Assembly (NCBI RefSeq): GCF_009905725.1
Contig: NZ_JAAAKV010000011.1
Location: 62,001-126,000 of the forward strand
From: Emticicia sp. CRIBPO
GTDB taxonomy: Bacteria; Bacteroidota; Bacteroidia; Cytophagales; Spirosomataceae
Direction of reading: 5' to 3'
DNA: 64,000 nt
In this document: in pieces, positions 51,801-60,715 of the stretch
How positions within the stretch are numbered: position 1 is the stretch's first letter
Layout of the letters: each line of letters starts with the position of its first letter
Position numbers and translations under genes: made by a program
Notes under the pieces: generated by a model
The model's database searches: none
The model's input: the letters and a program-made list of their open reading frames with translations, nothing else
Told to the model about the DNA's origin: nothing

Positions 51801-52559
51801 ATGAAAGCTATTATAAAAACACTATTGATCGTTGCAAGCTCAGTGACGATTTTAAACTGCAGTTCTCAAAAACAGGAGCCGTTCGAACCCAAGGAGATTT
51901 ATAAATCGAAGGATTTAATTATAACCCAGATTGCCGAAAACTCTTTTGAACATACCTCATTTAAACAAACCAATGATTTCGGGAATGTTCCCTGTAACGG
52001 CCTTATCGTGAGAGACGATGATGAAGTGATTATTTTCGACACACCCACCAACGACAAAAACTCAGAAGAATTGATCAAATGGATAAAAGAGAAGCTTCAT
52101 TGCAAAATAAACGCGATTATCCCTACGCACTTCCATGATGACAGTGCAGGTGGGCTTAAAGCTTTTGATGACAATAACATTCCTTCTTATGCCTACTCCA
52201 AAACCATTGAACTGGCGAAAGAAAACAAGTTTGTTGTACCCAAAAACAGCTTCAGCGATTCCCTGATTCTGAAAGTCGGCGATGAAAAAATTATCGCCAG
52301 GTTTTTCGGAGAAGGGCATACAAAAGACAATGTCGTGGGTTATTTTCCGAGTGAGAACATCATATTTGGAGGCTGCCTGATAAAGGAATCAGAAGCGGGA
52401 AAGGGCTATCTGGGTGACGCCAACGTAGCGGCGTGGTCTGGTACCGTAGAAAAAGTTAAAAAGGCCTATCCTGATGTAAAAATTGTGATTCCGGGCCACG
52501 GAGAGATCGGGGATCAGAAAATACTCGATTACACAATCCAATTGTTTAAAAATCCATGA
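51801..52559 (+). CDS. Subclass B1-like metallo-beta-lactamase, lipoprotein
   Basis: A 252-residue zinc hydrolase. All B1 ligands appear in order: HxHxD in PTHFHDDSAGG, the middle His in GEGHTKDN, the Cys in FGGCLIKE and the last His in VIPGHGEIGD. The tail DANVAAWSGTVEKVKKAYPD is typical of B1 enzymes such as those of Bacteroidota. The signal sequence ends in the lipobox-like TILNC (Cys20), predicting an acylated envelope protein, as in NDM-type enzymes. Carbapenem/beta-lactam hydrolysis is expected from the family but unproven; related non-lactamase MBLs exist. No mobile element is adjacent. Confidence 0.88.
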   Translation: MKAIIKTLLIVASSVTILNCSSQKQEPFEPKEIYKSKDLIITQIAENSFEHTSFKQTNDFGNVPCNGLIVRDDDEVIIFDTPTNDKNSEELIKWIKEKLHCKINAIIPTHFHDDSAGGLKAFDDNNIPSYAYSKTIELAKENKFVVPKNSFSDSLILKVGDEKIIARFFGEGHTKDNVVGYFPSENIIFGGCLIKESEAGKGYLGDANVAAWSGTVEKVKKAYPDVKIVIPGHGEIGDQKILDYTIQLFKNP

Positions 52560-52607
52560 AATAATATATCTCGTCTGACAAATAGCCCAGAATAAAATCA
52601 ACAAAAT

Positions 52608-53651
52608 ATGAAGTACTCAGTTTTTCTCATTCTCTTAACAACCATCAATGTGTATGCTCAAAAAGTAGAAGTACTGCTGATCGGAGCTTCACACAACTAC
52701 AGCAACTACCCTCCGCAGGATTTCTCAGCTATTCAAAGCAAAATCAGGAAATTTAAACCCACAGGGTTCTTCGGAGAATTTCTAAGCAAGGAAGACGAGC
52801 GGCTTGTTCAGGACTACTGGTGTAAAGGGTATAATCTCAAACGCCTCGAAATACTTAAAGCAAACAGGAATATCCCCACGGAAGTCCTGCCGGGAACCAT
52901 TGACAGTCTGAAAAAATTATCACTGCGAAACCCGGGAGACTACCGGATAAAAACCGACCTAGCCCATGCTTACTATCTCAACCAGGACGTGGCCAATGCC
53001 CACTATCAGTTCTGGCAGGTTTTCGACAAGCTGCAGAAAGTACCGGGTGCTGAGCTTCAAAACTATGTTGACAAATTACTGAGTCCTCAACTGGATGTAT
53101 CAGGAAGAAGTATGAAAAGGCTGAAAACTTCTGAATACGCCCTGATCACATTTCCGCTGATGCTGGAGTTGAAAGTTCAGGAATTGCTTCCTATGGATTC
53201 CCAGGATTATGATCTGAACTGGTCGGCCTCTGCCGTGGCGTTCAATTCTAAATTTGAACTACTCAAACAAGACACAACAGCAGCTGAATTAAAAGCAATG
53301 CTGGCTAAAAGAGATAAAGGGTTTGAAAGAATGGGAGGTATAGAGAAAACCTCGAAAAACGTGACGGAATGGCTGAATACCGACGAAGCCTCTCTCATTA
53401 TGTCTTCGGGCGACTTCTATTACCCGGAAATATACAACATAAAGAACTTCCCGAAAGAAGAGATGCTTTCTCAACTGCACTGGTGGCTCATGAGAAACAA
53501 GGGCATGTGCGACAATGTCGTTAATCAGTCCAGGGCGTTGGGGCTGAGCAAAGTAGTTGTTGTAGCCGGAGCTAATCACAGGAAGTACATGCAAGACATA
53601 TTCAGGAAGATGCCGGGTGTTACGGTAAGAAATATCAATGAAATGGAATAA
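52608..53651 (+). CDS. DUF5694-type secreted protein (TraB/PrgY-like fold)
   Basis: A 347-residue protein with a signal peptide (FLILLTTINVYAQ). EVLLIGASHNYSNYPPQDFS at the start and VVVVAGANHRKYMQDIFRK at the end are the paired His motifs of the DUF5694/TraB-like group, which may bind a metal. GFFGEFLSKEDERL adds the family Glu. Activity is not established. Starts 48 bases behind the metallo-beta-lactamase gene. Confidence 0.82.
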   Translation: MKYSVFLILLTTINVYAQKVEVLLIGASHNYSNYPPQDFSAIQSKIRKFKPTGFFGEFLSKEDERLVQDYWCKGYNLKRLEILKANRNIPTEVLPGTIDSLKKLSLRNPGDYRIKTDLAHAYYLNQDVANAHYQFWQVFDKLQKVPGAELQNYVDKLLSPQLDVSGRSMKRLKTSEYALITFPLMLELKVQELLPMDSQDYDLNWSASAVAFNSKFELLKQDTTAAELKAMLAKRDKGFERMGGIEKTSKNVTEWLNTDEASLIMSSGDFYYPEIYNIKNFPKEEMLSQLHWWLMRNKGMCDNVVNQSRALGLSKVVVVAGANHRKYMQDIFRKMPGVTVRNINEME

Positions 53652-53698
53652 TTCTGAGCCGATCATGGTGTTATAAATACCTGAAATCGAAAACGACC

Positions 53699-54253
53699 AT
53701 GAGAAAACTGATTGCAGCCATGAACATGACCCTCGACGGCTTTTGTGACCACACGGCCATGATTGCCGATGACGAAATTCATGAACATTACAATGAACTC
53801 CTGGGTAATGCAGGCGACCTCATCTATGGCAGGGTTACCTATCAGCTTATGGAAAGTTACTGGCCAACTGTCGTGGAGACTCCGACCGGCAATGAGGCGA
53901 CAGATAAATTTGCAGTCATTATAGACAATGTTCCGAAAATCGTTTATTCCCGCACACTTCAGCATGTGGATTGGAAAAACACTGTGTTAAAAAATGAGCT
54001 CATTAAAGAAGATATCCTGGAATTAAAACAACAGGAGGGCGATTATATCCTGGTGGGCAGCCCGGGGCTGATTGCGGCCTTAACGCAACTCGGCTTAATC
54101 GACGAATACCAGATATCTGTGCAGCCCGTCATTCTCGGAAACGGCCTGACTTTGTTCAAAAACATAAAAGAAAGGGTCGACCTTAAACTCCTGAGAACTA
54201 AGACATTTGGCTGTGGTGCGGTGACTTTTTACTACGAGACCATAAGAAGCTGA
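53699..54253 (+). CDS. RibD C-terminal/dihydrofolate reductase-like family protein
   Basis: A 184-residue DHFR-fold reductase, paralogue of the gene at 31502: MRKLIAAMNMTLDGFCDHTA, YGRVTYQLMESYW, VGSPGLIAALTQLGLIDEYQ and GCGAVTFYYE at the end. Probably NADPH-dependent with unknown substrate. No truncated duplicate of its own start is seen. Confidence 0.92.
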   Translation: MRKLIAAMNMTLDGFCDHTAMIADDEIHEHYNELLGNAGDLIYGRVTYQLMESYWPTVVETPTGNEATDKFAVIIDNVPKIVYSRTLQHVDWKNTVLKNELIKEDILELKQQEGDYILVGSPGLIAALTQLGLIDEYQISVQPVILGNGLTLFKNIKERVDLKLLRTKTFGCGAVTFYYETIRS

Positions 54254-54305
54254 GGTATTGACAAATAATCAAAAAGTTGTAAATTCAACCTAAAAACAGA
54301 GCAAC

Positions 54306-54692
54306 ATGGCAAAAACAGATTTTAAGAACATTGACGAATACCAGGCAGAATTCCCCCCGGAAATCAGGGAAAGAATGGAGACCATCCGGAAAATAATCCA
54401 TGAAATCGTGCCCGGGGTTGAAGAGGTCATCAGCTACCAGATTCCATGTTTCAAGTACCTGGGATACCTGATCTATTATGCAGGTTTTCCTAATCACGTC
54501 TCCATTTCAAACCCTTTCAGTGCAGAGTTTCTGAAAGAATTTGAAAGCGAACTGAAAAATTATAAGGTTTCAAAATCGGTGATCCAGTTACCGAATAAAG
54601 ACGAACTCCCTACGGAAATGATTGCAAGAATGATCAGGTTCAGAAAGCAGGAAAATGAGCAGAAGCCACCGAAATCGAAAACAAAAAAGTAA
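54306..54692 (+). CDS. DUF1801 protein, YdhG/frataxin-like iron-chaperone type
   Basis: A 128-residue protein: DEYQAEFPPEIRERMETIRK, VPGVEEVISYQIPCFKYLGY and AGFPNHVSISNPFSAEF match the short YdhG type of DUF1801, some members of which were proposed as iron chaperones. The basic C-terminus (KPPKSKTKK) is unstructured. The DUF2200 gene follows 12 bases after the stop; they probably form an operon. Confidence 0.92.
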   Translation: MAKTDFKNIDEYQAEFPPEIRERMETIRKIIHEIVPGVEEVISYQIPCFKYLGYLIYYAGFPNHVSISNPFSAEFLKEFESELKNYKVSKSVIQLPNKDELPTEMIARMIRFRKQENEQKPPKSKTKK

Positions 54693-54704
54693 AACAAATC
54701 AAAA

Positions 54705-55055
54705 ATGATCAATACCAGGGTATATAAAATGTCTTTTGCGGGAGTGTACCCGCTTTACGTCGCCAAAGCAGAGAAAAAAGGACGTACAAAAGAAGAGGTT
54801 GATGAAATTATTTTCTGGCTGACAGGCTACAATCAGCAAACATTTCAGGAGATACTGGAAAACAAAACCAATTTTGAAGATTTTTTCGGACAGGCTCCGC
54901 AACTCAATCCGAACGTTTCAAAAATCACGGGCGTTATCTGTGGTTACCGCGTAGAGGACATTGAAGATCCCCTCATGCAGAAAATCCGCTACCTGGATAA
55001 GCTGGTTGACGAACTGGCAAAAGGCAAGGTGATGGAAAAAATCTTAAGAAAATAA
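54705..55055 (+). CDS. DUF2200 family protein
   Basis: A 116-residue protein matching DUF2200 along its whole length: [40 protein letters not shown] and [20 protein letters not shown]. Cytosolic, function unknown. Co-transcribed with the DUF1801 gene 12 bases upstream. Confidence 0.93.
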   Translation: MINTRVYKMSFAGVYPLYVAKAEKKGRTKEEVDEIIFWLTGYNQQTFQEILENKTNFEDFFGQAPQLNPNVSKITGVICGYRVEDIEDPLMQKIRYLDKLVDELAKGKVMEKILRK

Positions 55056-55092
55056 CAGGAACAGGCCTTTCCTGAACCCAAAACCAGTCAGA

Positions 55093-56073
55093 ATGACAAC
55101 TCAAACAACAACATTTAAAAACGCTTCGATCCTGTTCGTTTTTCTGCTAAGCATTTTTTTTTCATCGGCCATTAACCCGGCTTTCGCCCAGGCAGAAAAG
55201 AAGGACGACATTCAGAAAAAATATGGATTGAGCCCGGATACGCCATTAATTTCCAGGATTTCACCTGCACCAGAAAGGGTATTAACCATATTTCACAATG
55301 CCGGTATGAATCCGACAGAGCACGCACTTACACCGGAGGAATATAAAAAAGTAGATCTCGCCTTAAAAAAACTACCGGCATTGCATCAGTCCGTTCTGAA
55401 AGATCACCTGGCGAGCATCAGCTTCGTCGACAATATGCCGAACAATGCCCTGACCTCCACACTCAATACAACTGATTCTTTCAAGGTATTTAACATTACC
55501 ATCCGTGCCGGTATACTGAACCAGAATGTATCAGATTGGCTGACTGCCAAAGAACAAACCTGTTTTGATACCACCAATTCAGACTGGAGTGTTTCTGTCG
55601 ATGCAGGCAAACTGGAAGCTTTGTTGTATCTGCTATTGCATGAAGGCACCCATGTGGTGGACGGTGCACTAGCCATGATGCCTCTCCCTGAAAACAATGC
55701 CGATTTTGGCAAGAACGGGTTTACATCCGGTATATGGGAACAGCGGACAACACTTGCTTCAAAATACAGCGACGAGATCCTTCAAAACACCCGTTTCCGG
55801 ACCGGGAAAGTTGTTCCGGCAGACAAAGCAACAGGCCTTTATCGGGCACTCCAGCAAACCCCTTTTGTTTCCTTATATTCGCTCAGCAGCACCCACGAAG
55901 ATCTGGCAGAATACCTTTCTGTGTATCATTTTACGCAGAAACTCGGACAACCCTTCAGGATCATAGTCCGTCAGGCGGGGAAAGACGTTTACACTTTCGA
56001 ACCCATGAAATCCAAATTAGTAAAAAACAGAATTAACACCATGAAACAATTTTATGGTAAGGTCAGAGGTTAA
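55093..56073 (+). CDS. Putative exported zinc metallopeptidase-like protein
   Basis: A 326-residue protein with a signal peptide (FLLSIFFSSAINPAFAQ). A zincin motif HEGTH lies in YLLLHEGTHVVDGALA near residue 190, and STHEDLAEYLSVYHFTQ further on could provide the third ligand Glu, as in gluzincins. No named family. The upstream gap to the DUF2200 gene is 37 bases. The protein is probably periplasmic; peptidase activity is inferred only. Confidence 0.72.
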   Translation: MTTQTTTFKNASILFVFLLSIFFSSAINPAFAQAEKKDDIQKKYGLSPDTPLISRISPAPERVLTIFHNAGMNPTEHALTPEEYKKVDLALKKLPALHQSVLKDHLASISFVDNMPNNALTSTLNTTDSFKVFNITIRAGILNQNVSDWLTAKEQTCFDTTNSDWSVSVDAGKLEALLYLLLHEGTHVVDGALAMMPLPENNADFGKNGFTSGIWEQRTTLASKYSDEILQNTRFRTGKVVPADKATGLYRALQQTPFVSLYSLSSTHEDLAEYLSVYHFTQKLGQPFRIIVRQAGKDVYTFEPMKSKLVKNRINTMKQFYGKVRG

Positions 56074-56101
56074 TATTACTGACTAACAAATAACAGACAA
56101 A

Positions 56102-56821
56102 ATGAAAAAAATAACAGCCATCCTCCTCCTCTTTACTTCAATTTCCGGATTCGCACAAGTGCAATTGCCAGCAAAACCAACATTAAATGTAACGGGATCA
56201 GCCAAAATAAGTGTAAAACCCGACCTGGGTATTCTCAACATCTCTGTCTCTGAAATAAAACCCGCCATGTCGGACGCCATTAAGGCCCTCGGAGAGAAGT
56301 CCAATCACTACAACGGACTTCTGAAACAACTCGGATTTAATGAAAAAGACATCAAAACAACCCGCTTTACGGTTTCGAAAAACATCATCTATCGTGATAA
56401 CAGGACGATAGACAGCGGGTATGTGGCTTCACAGAATATCAGGCTCGAGTTTGGCTACAGTCAGGCAGTATTGCAGAAAATTGTCAGTGAGTTTTCGAAA
56501 AGCGAGAAACCTGTCGACTTTAGCTTTGAGTTTGAACTGTCGGAAGCTCTGAAACAAAAAGCCCAGGCCCAGGTCATAGAAATGGCTGTAAAAGACGCCA
56601 ACGATAAAGCCGGGGTCATATCCAAAGCTTCAAACATCAGACTGGCTGGCATAAAAGCGATCTCTTACGGTTCGTGGAGCAGAGATGCCGGCATGCAAAG
56701 CATGGAACGCATCCAGGATTATGCAGCAGCCAAACAGGTAGGAGACATGCAGGCATTTAATTTTACGCCTGACGATATAGTGCTGCGGGACACACTCAAT
56801 ATGGAATGGTTTATCAAATAA
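56102..56821 (+). CDS. SIMPL-domain protein (DUF541)
   Basis: A 239-residue exported protein with a signal peptide (ILLLFTSISGFAQ). The SIMPL domain is clear: NVTGSAKISVKPDLGILNIS, GEKSNHYNGLLKQLGFNEKD and EMAVKDANDKAGVISKASNI. SIMPL proteins form membrane-associated multimers linked to oxidative-stress tolerance. The stop is followed directly by a bidirectional terminator facing the DUF72 gene. Confidence 0.93.
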   Translation: MKKITAILLLFTSISGFAQVQLPAKPTLNVTGSAKISVKPDLGILNISVSEIKPAMSDAIKALGEKSNHYNGLLKQLGFNEKDIKTTRFTVSKNIIYRDNRTIDSGYVASQNIRLEFGYSQAVLQKIVSEFSKSEKPVDFSFEFELSEALKQKAQAQVIEMAVKDANDKAGVISKASNIRLAGIKAISYGSWSRDAGMQSMERIQDYAAAKQVGDMQAFNFTPDDIVLRDTLNMEWFIK

Positions 56822-56832
56822 TATAGAAATAA

Positions 56833-56856
56833 GGCCTGAAGTTTAAGCTTCAGGCC
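56833..56856. terminator. Bidirectional terminator between convergent genes
   Basis: ggcctgaag, loop tttaag, cttcaggcc. It lies between the plus-strand SIMPL gene and the minus-strand DUF72 gene. Confidence 0.85.
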
Positions 56857-56863
56857 CTATGTT

Positions 56864-57760
56864 TTATTTAAAAATACCAATCTGTCCGGTGCTCGCAGAC
56901 TGAGGAACATGAAGGCCCAGGCCCGGATCTGCATTCAGTTTCTGAATAAGATAGGCAGCCAGTAGCGGCGACTCTTCTTCCAGGTTCTGGTGAATGAAGA
57001 AATAGATATTCTGAATGCCCTGGCTGATCCATTCTTTCAGTCTCTCATACCAATCATCCAGACGCGTGTAATCAGACGCCACATTGGCCCCGTTGTAGCG
57101 TACAAACGCCGTAGGGCTCGTCAGACGCATATGCAGCAGGTCGCGGCGACCCGCCACGTCACAGATGACATGGGCGATGTTTTTTTCTTCCAGCAGTTCA
57201 CATAAAAGACCGGTGTCCCATGAACCGTCATACCAGCCTTCATTTCTGAGCTCCACCGCCAACGGAAACCCGGACGGCCATACACTCAGGTATTCTTTCA
57301 GTATTTCCCAGTTCTTTGGAGCGAAGTTATCCGGCATCTGTAAAAACAGCATGCCCAGTTTCTCCTGCAGATGAGCAATCCCGTCGAGGTATACAGAAGT
57401 AAGTTCAGCTGCGTCTTTTAATCTTTTCCTGTGTGAAATATTCTGATGAATCTTCGGGAAAAACTTAAAATCCGGCCCGGTTTTATCATGCCATCCTTCG
57501 ATGGTGGTCACCGGAAAGTTATTGTAAAACGTCGCGTTCAGTTCGATGCTGTTAAACTGGGTCGAGTAATATGCCAGTTCGTCTTTGGTACCTTTCGGGT
57601 AAAAGCCCTTGAGATCTGTCTTGTTCCATTTGGCACAGCCAAGATACACCTGCGGCTTATCAGGTTTGGAGGCCTTTGCCAGGATACGAGTGGTATCGGC
57701 GTGGTCGGCAGGAAGGTCAAAGCTTACTTCTCCGGCGTCTTCTATTTTTCCAAATTTCAT
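56864..57760 (-). CDS. DUF72 family protein (TIM-barrel, YecE-like)
   Basis: A 298-residue cytosolic TIM-barrel protein: VYLGCAKWNKTDLKGFYPKG, YYSTQFNSIELNATFYNNFP and FKFFPKIHQNISHRKRL define the family; LPLAVELRNEGWYD-like and IYFFIHQNLEEESP complete the barrel. DUF72 proteins are suspected metal- or nucleic-acid-related enzymes with no proven activity. It is the first substantial minus-strand gene after hxlR and converges on the SIMPL gene. Confidence 0.95.
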   Translation of the reverse strand: MKFGKIEDAGEVSFDLPADHADTTRILAKASKPDKPQVYLGCAKWNKTDLKGFYPKGTKDELAYYSTQFNSIELNATFYNNFPVTTIEGWHDKTGPDFKFFPKIHQNISHRKRLKDAAELTSVYLDGIAHLQEKLGMLFLQMPDNFAPKNWEILKEYLSVWPSGFPLAVELRNEGWYDGSWDTGLLCELLEEKNIAHVICDVAGRRDLLHMRLTSPTAFVRYNGANVASDYTRLDDWYERLKEWISQGIQNIYFFIHQNLEEESPLLAAYLIQKLNADPGLGLHVPQSASTGQIGIFK

Positions 57761-58049
57761 TTTCGAAATGTTTTAATTGCTGCTGTTAAATTAACGATAA
57801 TTTTTCATTTCTGATAAATAAGCTAAAAAGGTTGGCATTGCAAATAGCTCTACCCGTTTTGCAATAACCAACTAATAAAATATAGGATTGGTAAGAGAGT
57901 TTTGGGAGAGTAGACAGCTGCGTCACATATCTGTTTAAAAAAAGGCCATGCGATACAACCAAAAAAAACCTATATTTGCCTAATAAACAAACACTTACAA
58001 ACTATAATCACCATTCTATATTGGTCATAGCTAAATACATTTACAAACT

Positions 58050-59153
58050 ATGAAAAACATTGTCGCCCTATCTCTTATTATCCTTTTCATGTTTTCATGC
58101 AAGCAAGAGTCCTCTTACCCTGCTATAAAACCATATGAAGTAAAGGCCCCTAAAGCGGACATCAGCTACACTTTAGGTGCCAACGGCTCAGCCTCAATCA
58201 ATTTCTCATTTCAGAAAGGCGATGCTTTTTTACTTGATTTTGGTAATGGCGAGGTGATAAAAGACACCATCCGCAAGGTACTTGTCAACTATGGAACCTG
58301 GGAGAGGCAGGTCAATTATAAAGCGAACGGTAGTTATAATGTAAAACTCACCGTTTCTAACCAAAAAGGTGTCGACAGCCAGCAAAAACTTATATACATT
58401 TCGAGCGTAACGCCAAAGCCCTTCGCCAATTTCACTTACGAAACAGGAACTGACGGGATGCTAAAAACGATCAACATGTCTGCCCTGAGTACGAATTACG
58501 AATGGAAGCTGATTAAAAAAGGAGAATACGCCGGCTACACATCAAAAGCCGAAAGCCCCGATTTTATCATAGAAAACAATGGCACTTATTATCTCTATCT
58601 AACTGCTTTTAACCAGCATGGAGTGACTCATAGCAGAAGAGATTCGCTCACAGTTACAAATGCCAAAAACACCAAGAGGCCCACTTTCGAAGGGGCGTTC
58701 TTTGACAAAACAGGAAAATTGAACGGAGAAGGAATGAATACCTTCGACGAAGGATGGGGAATGTTGATGGTCTCCAGCAACTCGTGTTATAATTTCGTCA
58801 TAAAGGATGTAGGGAGTATTTTTATCATCAATGGTAATTCGTGGAGACTCACACAAGAGGAAAGATACTCTCTTCTTAAAAACAAGCTGATCACCGGCCC
58901 CGTAGACAGGAAAGGTTGGACCATCCTGTTTCGTGAAGAGAAACCCGTATGGTCAGGCATACCCGAGGGTTTCAACCTGAACCGGGACCCCGATTCTATC
59001 TTTGAAATTGAGGAGGTAAAAGAGATTGAACAACCAAGGTTATTTCCGGAATTAAAAAACAAAGCGTTCCTTGTGACATTCCGGATTAAAGTGGACCTTG
59101 GAGTAAAAGGAAAAATTGACGGGAAATTAAAAGTCAGATACCTGATTTATTAA
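58050..59153 (+). CDS. PKD-domain lipoprotein, 367 aa
   Basis: Surface or periplasmic lipoprotein. The signal ends in the lipobox FMFSC (lipid Cys at residue 16). PKD-type beta-sandwich units follow (FSFQKGDAFLLDFGNGE and YNVKLTVSNQKGVDS; NGTYYLYLTAFNQHGVTHS). The C-terminal ~150 residues (SNSCYNFVIKDVGSIFII, VTFRIKVDLGVKGKIDGK) are unclassified. A TATATTTG -7 box lies at 57971. Function possibly adhesion or glycan binding; no SusCD genes are adjacent. Confidence 0.85.
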   Translation: MKNIVALSLIILFMFSCKQESSYPAIKPYEVKAPKADISYTLGANGSASINFSFQKGDAFLLDFGNGEVIKDTIRKVLVNYGTWERQVNYKANGSYNVKLTVSNQKGVDSQQKLIYISSVTPKPFANFTYETGTDGMLKTINMSALSTNYEWKLIKKGEYAGYTSKAESPDFIIENNGTYYLYLTAFNQHGVTHSRRDSLTVTNAKNTKRPTFEGAFFDKTGKLNGEGMNTFDEGWGMLMVSSNSCYNFVIKDVGSIFIINGNSWRLTQEERYSLLKNKLITGPVDRKGWTILFREEKPVWSGIPEGFNLNRDPDSIFEIEEVKEIEQPRLFPELKNKAFLVTFRIKVDLGVKGKIDGKLKVRYLIY

Positions 59154-59222
59154 ACACGGCCTTGGAAATAACTAGCATTTAAGCACTGGCCTTAAAGTCT
59201 GTTAGAAAAGACCTTACAGCTT

Positions 59223-59240
59223 AAAGCCTACGGCTTTTTT
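59223..59240 (+). terminator. Short hairpin terminator
   Basis: aaagcc, tac, ggctttttt behind the PKD lipoprotein gene. Confidence 0.6.
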
Positions 59241-59279
59241 CCATATATTTGAAATAAACAACCCCAAACCCCTTAAAAA

Positions 59280-59678
59280 ATGAGCAAAAATACCTTCAAG
59301 AGCATTGTAGCCATCCTGGCCGGATTTCTGGTCGTGGTAATTTTATCCATCGCCACAGACCTGATTCTTAATATGACTGACATCATGAAACAGCCATTTG
59401 ATACTAACCCGACCTGGTTTATCATATTGGCGATACTTTACCGGAATGCCTTCTCTACCTTCGGCTCTTACCTTACCGCCAGACTAGCCCCGAGTAAACC
59501 TATGCGTCACGCCATGATCGGGGGCTTTATCGGACTGGCACTCAGCATCGCCGGTGCTGTAGTCATGTGGGACACGCCCCCACGCTGGTATGCCATTTCA
59601 TTAATCGTGCTGGCTTTGCCTTCAGCGTGGCTGGGTGGGAAGATTTTTGGCGGAGAATTTCCAAGAGGTGGTGCCTAA
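59280..59678 (+). CDS. Membrane protein with about four TM helices, 132 aa
   Basis: Four predicted helices (IVAILAGFLVVVILSIATDL, FIILAILYRNAFSTFGSYL, GGFIGLALSIAGAVVMW, ISLIVLALPSAWLGGKIF). The pattern and the Gly/Ala-rich helix starts are common in uncharacterised Bacteroidota membrane proteins. No active-site motif is seen. Function unknown. Confidence 0.8.
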   Translation: MSKNTFKSIVAILAGFLVVVILSIATDLILNMTDIMKQPFDTNPTWFIILAILYRNAFSTFGSYLTARLAPSKPMRHAMIGGFIGLALSIAGAVVMWDTPPRWYAISLIVLALPSAWLGGKIFGGEFPRGGA

Positions 59679-59743
59679 AGAATGATTTATACTTTTGAGT
59701 AACCGAAAGTCGCACCCACCCCCTGAAACTGTCGCAATGAGAC

Positions 59744-59775
59744 TTGGTTCAGCGGAACGATCATTTTTACCTTTG
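59744..59775 (+). promoter_or_regulatory. Promoter for the PhnB-like VOC gene
   Basis: TTG at 59744 and TACCTTTG at 59768 are 21 bases apart and lie about 35 bases before the ATG at 59811. A well-formed Bacteroidota promoter. Confidence 0.65.
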
Positions 59776-59810
59776 TCATATATTATTATCAATCTCAAAA
59801 TCAATGAATT

Positions 59811-60308
59811 ATGGCAGCTGTAACGCAACGCATCACCAATTGTCTCTGGTTTGACTCAGACGCAGAAGAGGCAGTAAAATTGTATACTTCTATATTTAAG
59901 AACTCCTCCGTCGGACAAATCGTCCGTTACGGAAAACAGGGATTTGAATTCCATGGCAAGCCCGCCGGAAGTGTGATGACCATCCTTTTCTACCTCGATG
60001 GCCAGGAACTGATGGCCCTCAACGGTGGTCCGATATTTAAATTCAATGAGGCCATGTCGATGATCATCAATTGTGAAACCCAGGAAGAAATTGACTATTA
60101 CTGGGAAAAACTCACCGAAAACGGCGGAGAAGAAAGCATGTGCGGCTGGCTGAAAGATAAATTCGGCGTATCCTGGCAGGTAACACCGGTATTATTCAAC
60201 GAACTCTCAGCCGATTATGAGTCAGACGCCTATAAAAGAATGGAGACTGCCATGTATTCCATGAGAAAACTGGACATCAGGACTTTGATGGATGCATATA
60301 ACGGATAA
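59811..60308 (+). CDS. PhnB-like VOC superfamily protein
   Basis: A 165-residue protein: AVTQRITNCLWFDSDAEEAV, LYTSIFKNSSVGQIVRYGKQ, NCETQEEIDYYWEKLTENGG and GWLKDKFGVSWQVTPVLFNE match the PhnB/3-demethylubiquinone-methyltransferase-like VOC family. Despite that family name the proteins are not methyltransferases by fold. Monocistronic, with its own promoter and a strong terminator. Confidence 0.94.
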   Translation: MAAVTQRITNCLWFDSDAEEAVKLYTSIFKNSSVGQIVRYGKQGFEFHGKPAGSVMTILFYLDGQELMALNGGPIFKFNEAMSMIINCETQEEIDYYWEKLTENGGEESMCGWLKDKFGVSWQVTPVLFNELSADYESDAYKRMETAMYSMRKLDIRTLMDAYNG

Positions 60309-60319
60309 GATTCTTATAA

Positions 60320-60363
60320 AAAAAAGCCTCCCGGTTCCACTTTGGAATCGGGAGGCTTTTTAA
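60320..60363 (+). terminator. Strong Rho-independent terminator
   Basis: aaaaagcctcccggttcc pairs with gaatcgggaggcttttt around a six-base loop. Confidence 0.95.
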
Positions 60364-60715
60364 TCGATAACAAAATATGTCGCCCCGATGGGGCTTTGTT
60401 TGTTTCTAAAATCTGCATGCCACCAGTGTGTCACCCCTACAGGGCTTTTAAATAAAACTCTAAACTAATTTTTCCCCTCGGGTGCAACCCTCAGGCCTGG
60501 CAGGTTTCTTCCATCGTCCCCGAATTTGTCGGGGTACACGACAAAGTCTTTTCCCGTTTTTCCGCCCTCCCCGAATTTCTCCTTAAGACACAACAAAAAC
60601 CTTTTTCCGTTCGCCATTCTCCCCGCACTATTCCAATAAAACCTTTTTCCTCACTCCATACTCTCCGAATTTCTCCAAAATCCCCTATATTTGAATTTTA
60701 CAAATCAGACTTACC
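60363..60715. repeat. Intergenic tract with short GC hairpins and C-rich imperfect repeats
   Basis: Contains small hairpins (gtcgccccgatggggctttg, cacccctacagggctttt and ccccgaatttgtcgggg at 60518) and, from 60541 to 60680, three imperfect ~50-bp units with cttttt-cc and ctccccgaatttctcc cores. No gene is seen. A TATATTTG -7 box at 60686 serves the AraC gene. Confidence 0.6.

Noticed and set aside
55697..56036. Overlapping frames within the zincin-like gene
   Set aside because: Shadows of the 55093-56073 coding sequence, which has a signal peptide and a HExxH-like motif.
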